NCBI GenBank assembly: GCA_041691815.1 | Contig: JBEPTZ010000207.1 | Coordinates: 1 to 5,286, forward strand | Direction of reading: 5' to 3' | Source of the DNA: 70-18 sp041691815 | GTDB lineage: Bacteria > Pseudomonadota > Alphaproteobacteria > Acetobacterales > Acetobacteraceae | DNA: 5,286 nucleotides | Shown: positions 1 to 5,286 of the stretch, in pieces | How positions within the stretch are numbered: position 1 is the stretch's first letter | Layout: the number at the start of each line of letters is the position of its first letter | Position numbers and translations under genes: made by a program | Notes under the pieces: generated by a model | Seen by the model: the letters and a program-made list of their open reading frames with translations, nothing else | Database searches by the model: none | What the model was told of the DNA's origin: nothing

Positions 1-1067
1 GGGTGCGCCTCGCCGCGCAACTGGCGCACCGCCTCGATCACCTTGGTGATGCCGCCGCGATTGGCCGGATGGTTGTTGCACAGCCCGCCGCCATCGGTGT
101 TGAACGGCAGCTTACCGACGCCGGAGATCAGGTTGCCGTCCATCACGAAGCGGCCGCCCTTGCCCTTCTCGCAGAAGCCGAGGTCTTCCAGTTGCATCAG
201 CACGGTAATGGTGAAGCTGTCGTAGATCGAGGCGTATTTCATGTCGGCCGGCTTCACCCCCGCCTCGGCGAAGGCTGCCGGGCCGGACCAGGCGGCGCCG
301 CAATAGGACAGGTCGACATCGCCGCCCATCTGCCCCTTGGGGGCCTCGGCGGCACCCATCACCTTCACCAGCGGCCGCTTCAACTGCCGGGCGATCTCCG
401 GCTTGGTGACGATCAGCGCGCCGCCGCCGTCGCTGATGATGCAGCAATCCAGCCGGTGCAGCGGGTCGGAGACCATCGGGCTGTCCAGCACCTCCTGCAC
501 CGTCACCACGTTGCGCAGCATGGCGTGCTCGTTGTACTGCGCATGGGTGCTGGCGGCGACCTTGATCCAGGCGAGCTGCTCGCTGGTGGTGCCGAATTCG
601 TGCATGTGGCGGCGGGCGACCATGCCGTAGACGTTGGTGGTCACCGGACCGAAATGGCTCTCCCACGGGCTGTCGGCGATCTGCGGGTTGCCGGGGCGGG
701 CGGCGGTGCCGGTCTGCACCCCCTCGCTGCGCGGCCGCCCGGACAGCGTGATCAGCGCGATCGAGCACTTGCCGGCGGCGATCGCCTCGGAGGCATGGCC
801 GACCGCCATGATGTACGAGGAGCCGCCGATATCGGTGGCATCGACGTGGCGCACCCGCAGGTTCATGTAGTCGACCATCGACAGCGGCCCCATGCCGGGC
901 GCGTCGCCGGCGCAGAAATAGCCGTCGATATCGTCCTTCTTGAGTCCCGCATCGGCCAGCGCACCGACCGCGCATTCGGCATGCAACTGGGCGGTGGATT
1001 TGTCGGGCGCCTTGCGCGTGGGGTGTTCGTAGGCCCCCACGATATAGGCCTTGCCGTTGATGCTCAT
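1..1067 (-). CDS. Thiolase-fold protein (SCP-x/Ltp-like acetyl-CoA acetyltransferase homologue) lacking the nucleophilic Cys; C-terminus cut by window edge
   Basis: Translating from the ATG at 1067 gives 355 complete codons without a stop before the left edge; related proteins usually have about 380-400 residues, so only the end is missing. The fold is seen in DIGGSSYIMAVGHA (79-92), the position of the thiolase nucleophile loop; in YDSFT (282-286), equivalent to the NEAF/HDCF loop of SCP-x thiolases; and in NTDGGGLCNNHPANRGG (323-339), which keeps the catalytic-loop His (H333). The usual Cys of the xCGSG loop is replaced by Gly (G81-G82-S83-S84). Classic thiolysis through an acyl-Cys intermediate is therefore unlikely. 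Known Cys-less relatives include Ltp2-type retro-aldolases that work with a DUF35/OB-fold partner; a similar role here is inference. A purine-rich SD (GAAGGGAAG, 1072-1080) precedes the start. It is the fourth gene of the leftward cluster, 35 nt after the Rieske gene. Databases will probably label it acetyl-CoA acetyltransferase or thiolase. Confidence 0.9.
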   Translation of the reverse strand, partial: MSINGKAYIVGAYEHPTRKAPDKSTAQLHAECAVGALADAGLKKDDIDGYFCAGDAPGMGPLSMVDYMNLRVRHVDATDIGGSSYIMAVGHASEAIAAGKCSIALITLSGRPRSEGVQTGTAARPGNPQIADSPWESHFGPVTTNVYGMVARRHMHEFGTTSEQLAWIKVAASTHAQYNEHAMLRNVVTVQEVLDSPMVSDPLHRLDCCIISDGGGALIVTKPEIARQLKRPLVKVMGAAEAPKGQMGGDVDLSYCGAAWSGPAAFAEAGVKPADMKYASIYDSFTITVLMQLEDLGFCEKGKGGRFVMDGNLISGVGKLPFNTDGGGLCNNHPANRGGITKVIEAVRQLRGEAH

Positions 1068-1102
1068 CGTCTTCCCTTCTTCACGTCGAAAGTTGGCTGC
1101 CG

Positions 1103-1516
1103 TCAAAGCTCGACGACGATATACGCCTGCTCCACCGAAACCGTGAAGGTCTCGGCGACGAACGGGCCGCGGGCCAGGGTTTCGCCCGGTTCCACGGTCA
1201 CCGCATAGGCCTTGGCCTTGGTGTCGTTCGGGTCGCACCACGACTGGCCGGTGCGGATGTCGTATTCCCAGCCATGCCACGGGCATTTCAGCATCTCGCC
1301 GGGCCGCGAATAGTCGAACCGGCCCGGCTCGCTGGAGGTGACCAGCCCGATCAGGGTGCCGCGGCACAACTCGCCGCCCTGATGCGGGCAGCGGTTCAGC
1401 AGCGCGAAATATTCGCCGCCGAGGTTGAACACGCCGATCTCGCGCCCGCGCACGGTGACGATCTTGCGTCCGCCGGGCGGGATTTCCGCCGCCGTTGCCA
1501 CCACGTGCCGCGCCAT
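1103..1516 (-). CDS. Small Rieske [2Fe-2S] domain protein (ferredoxin-like)
   Basis: This 137-residue protein is essentially a single Rieske domain. The cluster ligands are plain: C43-P-H45 (in RCPHQGGEL) and C78-P-W-H81 (in KCPWHGWEYD), so two Cys and two His bind a [2Fe-2S] centre. It has no signal peptide, membrane segment or catalytic non-haem iron domain, so it resembles a soluble electron carrier or regulatory/ferredoxin subunit rather than a terminal oxygenase. The two ligand motifs are 32 residues apart, longer than the roughly 15-17 of BphF/NdoA-type ferredoxins; the extra loop (about 54-77) contains SSEPGRFDYSRPGE. The ATG at 1516 lies 2 nt after the stop of the upstream amidohydrolase, with only a weak SD (GGATTGG), which suggests translational coupling. 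No oxygenase or ferredoxin reductase is in view, so its partner is unknown. Assignment to the Rieske family is secure; the role is not. Confidence 0.95.
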   Translation of the reverse strand: MARHVVATAAEIPPGGRKIVTVRGREIGVFNLGGEYFALLNRCPHQGGELCRGTLIGLVTSSEPGRFDYSRPGEMLKCPWHGWEYDIRTGQSWCDPNDTKAKAYAVTVEPGETLARGPFVAETFTVSVEQAYIVVEL

Positions 1517-1518
1517 GA

Positions 1519-2640
1519 TCAGGCCAATCCGTACACCGCGCGGGCGTTATCGGCGTAGATCATCTTCTGCTCCGCCTCGGTCAGCCGCAGCTTGATCGAC
1601 TGGCCGGGGTTGTCCATGTCCCAGTGCGGATAGTCGGTGGCGTAGAGCACCCGGTCCCAGCCCATCCAGTCGAAGATGCGGCGCAGATCCTCCGGCCGCT
1701 CCGGCTCGTCCGACGGCTGGGTGGTGTACCACATGTTGTGGCGCAGATACTCCGACGGCTTGCGGCTGAGATGCGGCAACTCGCCGCGCATGCGGTCGAA
1801 CTGCCGGTCCATCCGCCAGGCCAGCGACGGCACCCAGGCCAGCCCGCCCTCGACGATCACCACCTTCAGGGTCGGAATCTGCTCGAACACGCCTTCGCAG
1901 ACCATGCTCATCGCCACCGCCTGCTGCGAGATGGCGACGTTGTGCTGCTCCTCCACGTAGTAGCTGCACCAGCCACCGCCGCTGACCGCGTGGCCGTTAT
2001 AGCCGCTGGTGTGCAGCCCGATCGGCAGGCTGTGCCGCGCCGCCGCCTCATAGATCGGCCAGTAGCGGCGGCGGCCCAGCGGCTCGATGCTGTGGGTGGT
2101 CATCCCCACCTGGACGAAATCCGGATTGCCGGCCCAGCGCTCGATCTCGGCGACCGCCGCGGCGGCGTCCTCGCCGGGCACCACGATGGCGGCCTTCAGG
2201 CGCTTGTCCTTCTGCGTCCAGTTCTCGTATTGCCACTGGTTGACGGCCGACGAGAGTGCCGCGCCGAACGCCTGGTTGCGCTGGTCCATGCCGGACGGCG
2301 CCAGCAGATGCAGCATGCCGTATTCGATGTTGTTGGCGTCCAGCAGCTGCTTTTGCAGGAATTCCAGGTCCGAGCCGGGCGGCCCGCCATTCGGCGGCCA
2401 GGCATCGGTGCGCGACAGCGCCGGTGCGGCCTTCGGATACGGCGAACTGCCGGTGAACGGCACCGGGCCGCGCGGGCCGTAGACGTCCAGATGCTCGCGC
2501 CAGCGCTGCGCCAGATACGGGTGCAGGTCGCGCAGCGAGCGCAGCGCGTGGTGCACGTCGCAGTCGATCAGCTTCAGCCGGGCGCGGGACTGGCGCTGGT
2601 CGCGCGGGGCGGTGAGGATGCTGCCGTCTTCGGGACTCAT
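1519..2640 (-). CDS. Amidohydrolase-2 family metal-dependent hydrolase/decarboxylase (paralog A)
   Basis: This is a 373-residue TIM-barrel protein of the amidohydrolase_2 (PF04909) type, the superfamily branch that includes ACMSD, LigW and gamma-resorcylate decarboxylases as well as hydrolases. Expected metal or catalytic positions are visible: D26-C-D28-V-H30 after strand 1, H210 in IGLH (strand 5), E264 in IVEGG (strand 6) and D336 in YATDYPHWD (strand 8). Hallmark segments include GRRRYWPIYEAA (189-200) and WVPSLAWRMD (269-278). The length is normal for the family and there is no signal peptide, so it should be cytoplasmic. The start at 2640 overlaps the stop of the upstream paralog (ATGA, 2637-2640) and has a perfect SD, AGGAGG at 2648-2653, seven bases ahead. 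The Rieske gene follows after 2 nt. Substrate and reaction (decarboxylation, hydrolysis or C-C cleavage of an aromatic or cyclic acid) cannot be told apart from sequence. Confidence 0.93.
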   Translation of the reverse strand: MSPEDGSILTAPRDQRQSRARLKLIDCDVHHALRSLRDLHPYLAQRWREHLDVYGPRGPVPFTGSSPYPKAAPALSRTDAWPPNGGPPGSDLEFLQKQLLDANNIEYGMLHLLAPSGMDQRNQAFGAALSSAVNQWQYENWTQKDKRLKAAIVVPGEDAAAAVAEIERWAGNPDFVQVGMTTHSIEPLGRRRYWPIYEAAARHSLPIGLHTSGYNGHAVSGGGWCSYYVEEQHNVAISQQAVAMSMVCEGVFEQIPTLKVVIVEGGLAWVPSLAWRMDRQFDRMRGELPHLSRKPSEYLRHNMWYTTQPSDEPERPEDLRRIFDWMGWDRVLYATDYPHWDMDNPGQSIKLRLTEAEQKMIYADNARAVYGLA

Positions 2641-3704
2641 GACATGGCCTCCTGCAGACGTGGGTAGGTGTTACGCGGGTTGTCGACCAGCACGCGGCGG
2701 CGCGCGGCCTCGGGAAAGCCCGGAGGGAACGCGTCGGTGCCGTCGAACTGGGCGTGCGGATAGTCGGTGGAGAACAGCAGCATGTCGTCGCTGCCGATCT
2801 GCTCTAGCACCACCGCCATATCCGCGGGGTCCGGGGGCGCGTCGGTGGGTTGCAGGGTGAAGCGCAGGTGTTCGCGCATGATCTCGGCCGGCGGGCGGTC
2901 CACCCACGGCACCTCGGCGCGCACACCGCGCCAGGTCTTGTTGGCGCGCCACATGAAATTCGGCAGCCAGGTGAAGCCGGTCTCGATGCCGACCACCTTC
3001 AGCTTGGGGAATTTGCTGAACACGCCTTCATGGATCAGGTTGAGGATCTGCGACTGGAAGGCCTGGGCGTTCAGCAGGTAATCCTCCAGATGGTAGGACG
3101 GCCAGCCATTGCTGCTGGTGGCGTGCCGCGCCGCACTGCCGGCATGCACGCCGATCGCCAGGCCGTGCCGCTCGGCGGCGGCGTAGATCGGCCAGTACTG
3201 CCGGCGCCCCAGCAGCGCGTCGCCCATCGCCAGAAACAGCACCTGGACGAAGCGCTTATCCGCCGCCAGCCGCTCGATCTCGTCCACCGCCAGCTCGGCG
3301 TTCTCCACCGCGACGGTGATCGAGCCGCGCAGCCGGGGTTCGCGGTCGAGCCATTCGGCGATCAGCCAGTCGTTGATCGCCCGCGCCACGGCGGCGGCGA
3401 AATGGTCGTTGAACAGCGCCTGGGCGCCGTAGAGCGGGTTGCAGATCGCCAGTTGCGAGCCGAAGCCGTCCAGCGCCTGGGCCTGCAGCATATCGAGGCT
3501 GCTGCCGGGCTTACCTTTTGCCGGCCGCCAGTCGGCGCGGCCATGCGCCGGCACGCGCGACGGGAAGCTGGCGAGGTCCAGCCCGTCGATGCCGCGGATG
3601 GTGATCTGTTCGCGCCAGTACGGCGGGAAATACCGCAGCAACGCCGCCATGCCCGGCACCGCCGGGTGCACGTCGCAATCGATGCCGCCTGCGGTCGCGC
3701 GCAT
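2637..3704 (-). CDS. Amidohydrolase-2 family metal-dependent hydrolase/decarboxylase (paralog B)
   Basis: This 355-residue protein is a clear paralog of the next gene. It shares IDCDVHPA (8-15; D11-x-H13), GRRQYWPIYAAAERHGLAIG (166-185), H187 in GVHAG, LKVVGIETGFTWLPN (235-249; E241) and FSTDYPHAQFD (311-321; D314). These correspond to the strand 1, 5, 6 and 8 metal or catalytic positions of the PF04909 TIM barrel. It differs after strand 6: WRANKTW replaces the WRMDRQF of the neighbour, so the R-x-D element common in the family is lost. It has no signal peptide. The ATG at 3704 has a good SD (GGAAGGA, 3711-3717) with 6 nt spacing. It is the first gene of the leftward cluster, and its stop overlaps the start of the second amidohydrolase by 4 nt. 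Tandem paralogs may form a heteromer or handle successive intermediates; both ideas are inference. Family assignment is firm; the substrate is unknown. Confidence 0.93.
   Translation of the reverse strand: MRATAGGIDCDVHPAVPGMAALLRYFPPYWREQITIRGIDGLDLASFPSRVPAHGRADWRPAKGKPGSSLDMLQAQALDGFGSQLAICNPLYGAQALFNDHFAAAVARAINDWLIAEWLDREPRLRGSITVAVENAELAVDEIERLAADKRFVQVLFLAMGDALLGRRQYWPIYAAAERHGLAIGVHAGSAARHATSSNGWPSYHLEDYLLNAQAFQSQILNLIHEGVFSKFPKLKVVGIETGFTWLPNFMWRANKTWRGVRAEVPWVDRPPAEIMREHLRFTLQPTDAPPDPADMAVVLEQIGSDDMLLFSTDYPHAQFDGTDAFPPGFPEAARRRVLVDNPRNTYPRLQEAMS
2648..2653 (-). promoter_or_regulatory. Strong Shine-Dalgarno of amidohydrolase paralog A
   Basis: AGGAGG on the minus strand lies inside the last codons of paralog B and 7 nt before the ATG at 2640. 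It fixes the start of paralog A at the ATGA overlap, and would let paralog A be translated both by reinitiation and independently. Confidence 0.75.
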
Positions 3705-3710
3705 GAAATT

Positions 3711-3717
3711 TCCTTCC
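3711..3717 (-). promoter_or_regulatory. Shine-Dalgarno of amidohydrolase paralog B
   Basis: GGAAGGA on the minus strand is separated by 6 nt (AATTTC) from the ATG at 3704. It supports that ATG as the start and marks the beginning of the leftward operon. The short A/T-rich spacer stands out in otherwise G/C-rich surroundings. Confidence 0.65.
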
Positions 3718-3727
3718 GGGTGCGGGC

Positions 3728-3756
3728 AGGCTACACGCCGGGGCGGAATGCGTCCA
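3728..3756 (-). promoter_or_regulatory. Possible sigma70-type promoter of the leftward operon
   Basis: On the minus strand TGGACG (3751-3756) and TAGCCT (3728-3733) are 17 nt apart. They match 4 of 6 and 3 of 6 bases of the TTGACA and TATAAT consensus. A transcript starting near 3721 would have a leader of about 17 nt carrying the SD at 3711-3717. The spacing and position fit, but the hexamers are weak and such matches occur by chance. Confidence 0.25.
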
Positions 3757-3782
3757 CTGGCGGGGAGGCACGATTCGCCGGT

Positions 3783-3816
3783 CCCCGGCGGGGGGCTGCC
3801 CTGGCGCCGGCCGGGG
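3783..3816. repeat. GC-rich inverted repeat in the divergent intergenic region
   Basis: CCCCGGC at 3783-3789 is mirrored by GCCGGGG at 3810-3816, a 7-bp stem with a 20-nt loop. It sits just upstream of the SD of the serine hydrolase gene. It could be an operator half-site pair or a leader hairpin, but in DNA this G+C-rich such repeats arise easily. It has no T-run, so it is not an intrinsic terminator. Confidence 0.25.
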
Positions 3817-3830
3817 CGTTGGGGGAAACT

Positions 3831-5033
3831 ATGGCGACGGCGCTCCTGCCGGCAGCGGAGGCGAAGGCGATGCGGGCGATTGATGCGGTGCTGGAAGCGG
3901 CGGTGGCGCGCGGCGACGTGGCCGGCGTGGTCGCCATGGCCGGCAACCGCGACGGCCTGCTCTACCAGGGCACCGCCGGGGTGCGCGAGGCCGGCAGCAG
4001 CCAGGCGATGACCTCCGACACCGTGTTCTGGATCGCCTCGATGACCAAGGCGATCACCTCGGTGGCGGCGATGATGCTGGTCGAACAGGGTCGGCTGGCG
4101 CTCGACGCGCCGATCGGCGACCTGCTGCCGGCGCTGGCGGCGCCGCAGGTGCTGGAGGGGTTCGCGGCGGACGGCACCCCCCGGCTGCGGCCGGCCCGCA
4201 CCACGATGACGCTACGCCATCTGCTGACCCACACTTCCGGCTTCGGCTACGAACGCTGGAGCGCCGATCTGGCCGCTGCCCATAGCGGCCTCGGCCTGCG
4301 CCGGGTGCCGACCAACTGGGACGAGTTGGCCCGCGAACCGCTGCTGTTCGACCCCGGCACCGACTGGAATTATTCGATCTCCACCGATGTGGTCGGCAAG
4401 GCGGTGGAGGCGGCCAGCGGCGTGAGTCTGGCGGAGTTCCTGCAGACGCGCATCTTCGCGCCACTTGGCATGGTGGACAGCACGTTCCTGCTCAGCGAGG
4501 CGCAACAGGCGCGGCTGGCCCGGGTGCATCAGCGCCAGCCGGACGGCACGCTGCTGCCGATCGAATATCCGGTGGGCAATGGCCGCGGCTTCCTGGTCGG
4601 CGGCGGCGGCATGTGCGGCACCGCGGCCGATTATATGCGCCTGCTGCGGCTGCTGCTGGCGGGCGGCACGCTGGACGGGGTGCGGCTGCTGGCGCCGGCG
4701 ACGGTGGCCGAGATGAGCCGCAACCAGATCGGCGAACTGAAGGTGCGGCCGCTGCTGAGCATCGCGCCGGACAGCAGTGCGGACGCCGAATTCTTCCCCG
4801 GCATGGTGCAGAAATGGGGCCTCGGTTTCCTGATCAACACCGAACGCGCGCCGTCCGGCCGCAGCCCCGGCGGGCTGGCCTGGGCCGGGCTCGGCAACAC
4901 CTATTACTGGATCGACCCGACGCGGGGCATCGCCGGCGTGGTGATGACCCAGTCGCTGCCGTTCGCCGACCCGCGCGCGCTGGCGCTGCTCTGGGCGTTC
5001 GAGCGCGAGCTGTACCGGCAGACCGACGGCTGA
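3831..5033 (+). CDS. Serine hydrolase, class C beta-lactamase/family VIII esterase fold
   Basis: This 400-residue protein belongs to the beta-lactamase-related serine hydrolases (PF00144). S70-M-T-K73 in WIASMTKAIT is the nucleophile SxxK motif; Y181 in WNYSISTDVVG is the general-base Tyr of the YxN position, with Ile183 in place of Asn; WAGLGNTYYWIDP (351-363) replaces the KTG motif with W-A-G, as is usual in esterases and promiscuous hydrolases of this fold. LRHLLTHTSGFGY (128-140) and IFAPLGMVDSTF (208-219) are further family signatures. It has no signal peptide, so a cytoplasmic esterase, amidase or lactonase is more likely than an antibiotic-resistance or cell-wall enzyme. The ATG at 3831 follows a G-rich SD (GGGGGAA, 3821-3827). 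The frame stays open far upstream, but that stretch is antisense to the amidohydrolase gene. An in-frame ATG at 3870 is a less likely start. The gene is divergent from the amidohydrolase operon and overlaps the next gene by 1 nt. Confidence 0.93.
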   Translation: MATALLPAAEAKAMRAIDAVLEAAVARGDVAGVVAMAGNRDGLLYQGTAGVREAGSSQAMTSDTVFWIASMTKAITSVAAMMLVEQGRLALDAPIGDLLPALAAPQVLEGFAADGTPRLRPARTTMTLRHLLTHTSGFGYERWSADLAAAHSGLGLRRVPTNWDELAREPLLFDPGTDWNYSISTDVVGKAVEAASGVSLAEFLQTRIFAPLGMVDSTFLLSEAQQARLARVHQRQPDGTLLPIEYPVGNGRGFLVGGGGMCGTAADYMRLLRLLLAGGTLDGVRLLAPATVAEMSRNQIGELKVRPLLSIAPDSSADAEFFPGMVQKWGLGFLINTERAPSGRSPGGLAWAGLGNTYYWIDPTRGIAGVVMTQSLPFADPRALALLWAFERELYRQTDG

Positions 5034-5286
5034 TGCGCCAGCCGCTCGATACCATCCCCAGCGACCCCGTGCTGCCCGCCGCCGCCGACGTGGTGGTGAG
5101 CGGCGGCGGCATCGCCGGCACCAGCACCGCCTATTGGCTGGCCCGGCGCGGCGTCTTGGTGGCGCTGCTGGAGAAGGGGCAGGTCGGGGCCGAGCAGTCC
5201 AGCCGCAACTGGGGCTGGTGCCGCCAGGCCGGGCGCGGCGGCATGCATACCCCCAGCGACGGCCGCGCCGAGCCGAGCAAGGCGGT
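5033..5286 (+). CDS. FAD-dependent oxidoreductase, DadA/D-amino-acid-oxidase type; N-terminal part only
   Basis: The frame opens at ATG 5033, sharing its A with the TGA stop of the serine hydrolase (TGATG), and stays open for 84 codons to the right edge. ADVVVSGGGIAGTSTAYWLA (18-37) is a Rossmann dinucleotide-binding motif (GxGxxG at G24-G26-G29), and E47 in ALLEKG ends the second strand, where it would bind the FAD ribose. SSRNWGWCRQ (56-65) is typical of DAO-fold (PF01266) oxidoreductases that oxidise amino acids or related amines. From about residue 69 onward (GGMHTPSDGRAEPSK) the sequence no longer looks like the R-D-x-x-E-L-P-L run expected in relatives, which might reflect real divergence or an assembly fault near the edge. 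The overlap suggests co-translation with the hydrolase. The hydrolase might release an amine or amino acid that this enzyme oxidises, but that is inference. Confidence 0.85.
   Translation, partial: MRQPLDTIPSDPVLPAAADVVVSGGGIAGTSTAYWLARRGVLVALLEKGQVGAEQSSRNWGWCRQAGRGGMHTPSDGRAEPSKA

Noticed and set aside
112..975. A 287-codon minus-strand open frame inside the thiolase-like gene
   Set aside because: It is in another frame of the same strand, very Arg-rich and without motifs. The overlapping frame from 1067 gives a coherent thiolase fold.
1068..1102. Possible terminator between the Rieske and thiolase-like genes
   Set aside because: The 35-nt gap has no stem followed by a T-run in the direction of transcription. 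It contains the SD of the thiolase-like gene, so read-through is more likely.
3..1208. A 401-codon plus-strand open frame
   Set aside because: It lies antisense to the thiolase-like gene and part of the Rieske gene. Its His/Gly/Ala/Arg-rich composition matches no family, while the minus strand carries clear conserved motifs.
1624..2667. A 347-codon plus-strand open frame
   Set aside because: It is antisense to amidohydrolase paralog A, has low-complexity His/Arg/Ala-rich composition and no SD or domain. It is a shadow of the real gene.
2850..5033. A 727-codon plus-strand open frame starting upstream of the serine hydrolase
   Set aside because: Its first 327 codons run antisense to amidohydrolase paralog B and then through the intergenic region. 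They are Arg/His/Gly/Ala-rich with no recognisable domain, and arise from the high G+C third-position bias. The real gene starts at 3831, behind an SD.
3831..5033. Reading the serine hydrolase as an antibiotic-resistance beta-lactamase
   Set aside because: It lacks an export signal, and the KTG motif is replaced by W-A-G with Ile in the Asn position of YxN. These features fit an esterase-like member of the fold better.

Overview
The window is G+C-rich coding DNA with almost no spacer. Base composition, strong G/C third-position bias and the protein types suggest a high-GC proteobacterium. An alphaproteobacterium of the Acetobacteraceae or Rhodospirillales kind is my best guess, but this is inference and no taxonomic marker is present. 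I see no rRNA, tRNA, CRISPR array, insertion sequence or origin.

Left unit (minus strand, 3704 down to 1, running off the left edge): four genes read leftward in one tight cluster. In order of transcription they are two paralogous amidohydrolase-2 family metalloenzymes (2637-3704 and 1519-2640, joined by an ATGA overlap), a small Rieske [2Fe-2S] protein (1103-1516, starting 2 nt after the previous stop) and a thiolase-fold protein (1-1067, C-terminus missing). The thiolase-fold protein lacks the usual nucleophilic cysteine. The spacing argues for one operon, probably transcribed from the 126-bp divergent intergenic region 3705-3830. The set looks catabolic: C-C bond or ring-cleavage chemistry by the amidohydrolases, electron transfer by the Rieske protein, and CoA-ester processing by the thiolase-like protein. 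No substrate can be read from the sequence.

Right unit (plus strand, 3831 to the right edge): a cytoplasmic-looking serine hydrolase of the class C beta-lactamase/family VIII esterase fold (3831-5033), followed with a 1-nt overlap (TGATG) by the start of an FAD-dependent oxidoreductase of the DadA/D-amino-acid-oxidase type (5033 to edge). The two are probably co-transcribed.

The most interesting part is the left operon. It combines two tandem amidohydrolases with non-ACMSD-like metal-ligand motifs, an orphan Rieske protein with a long inter-motif loop and no oxygenase in view, and a cysteine-less thiolase homologue. The individual families are known; the joint pathway is, as far as I can tell, not one I can name.
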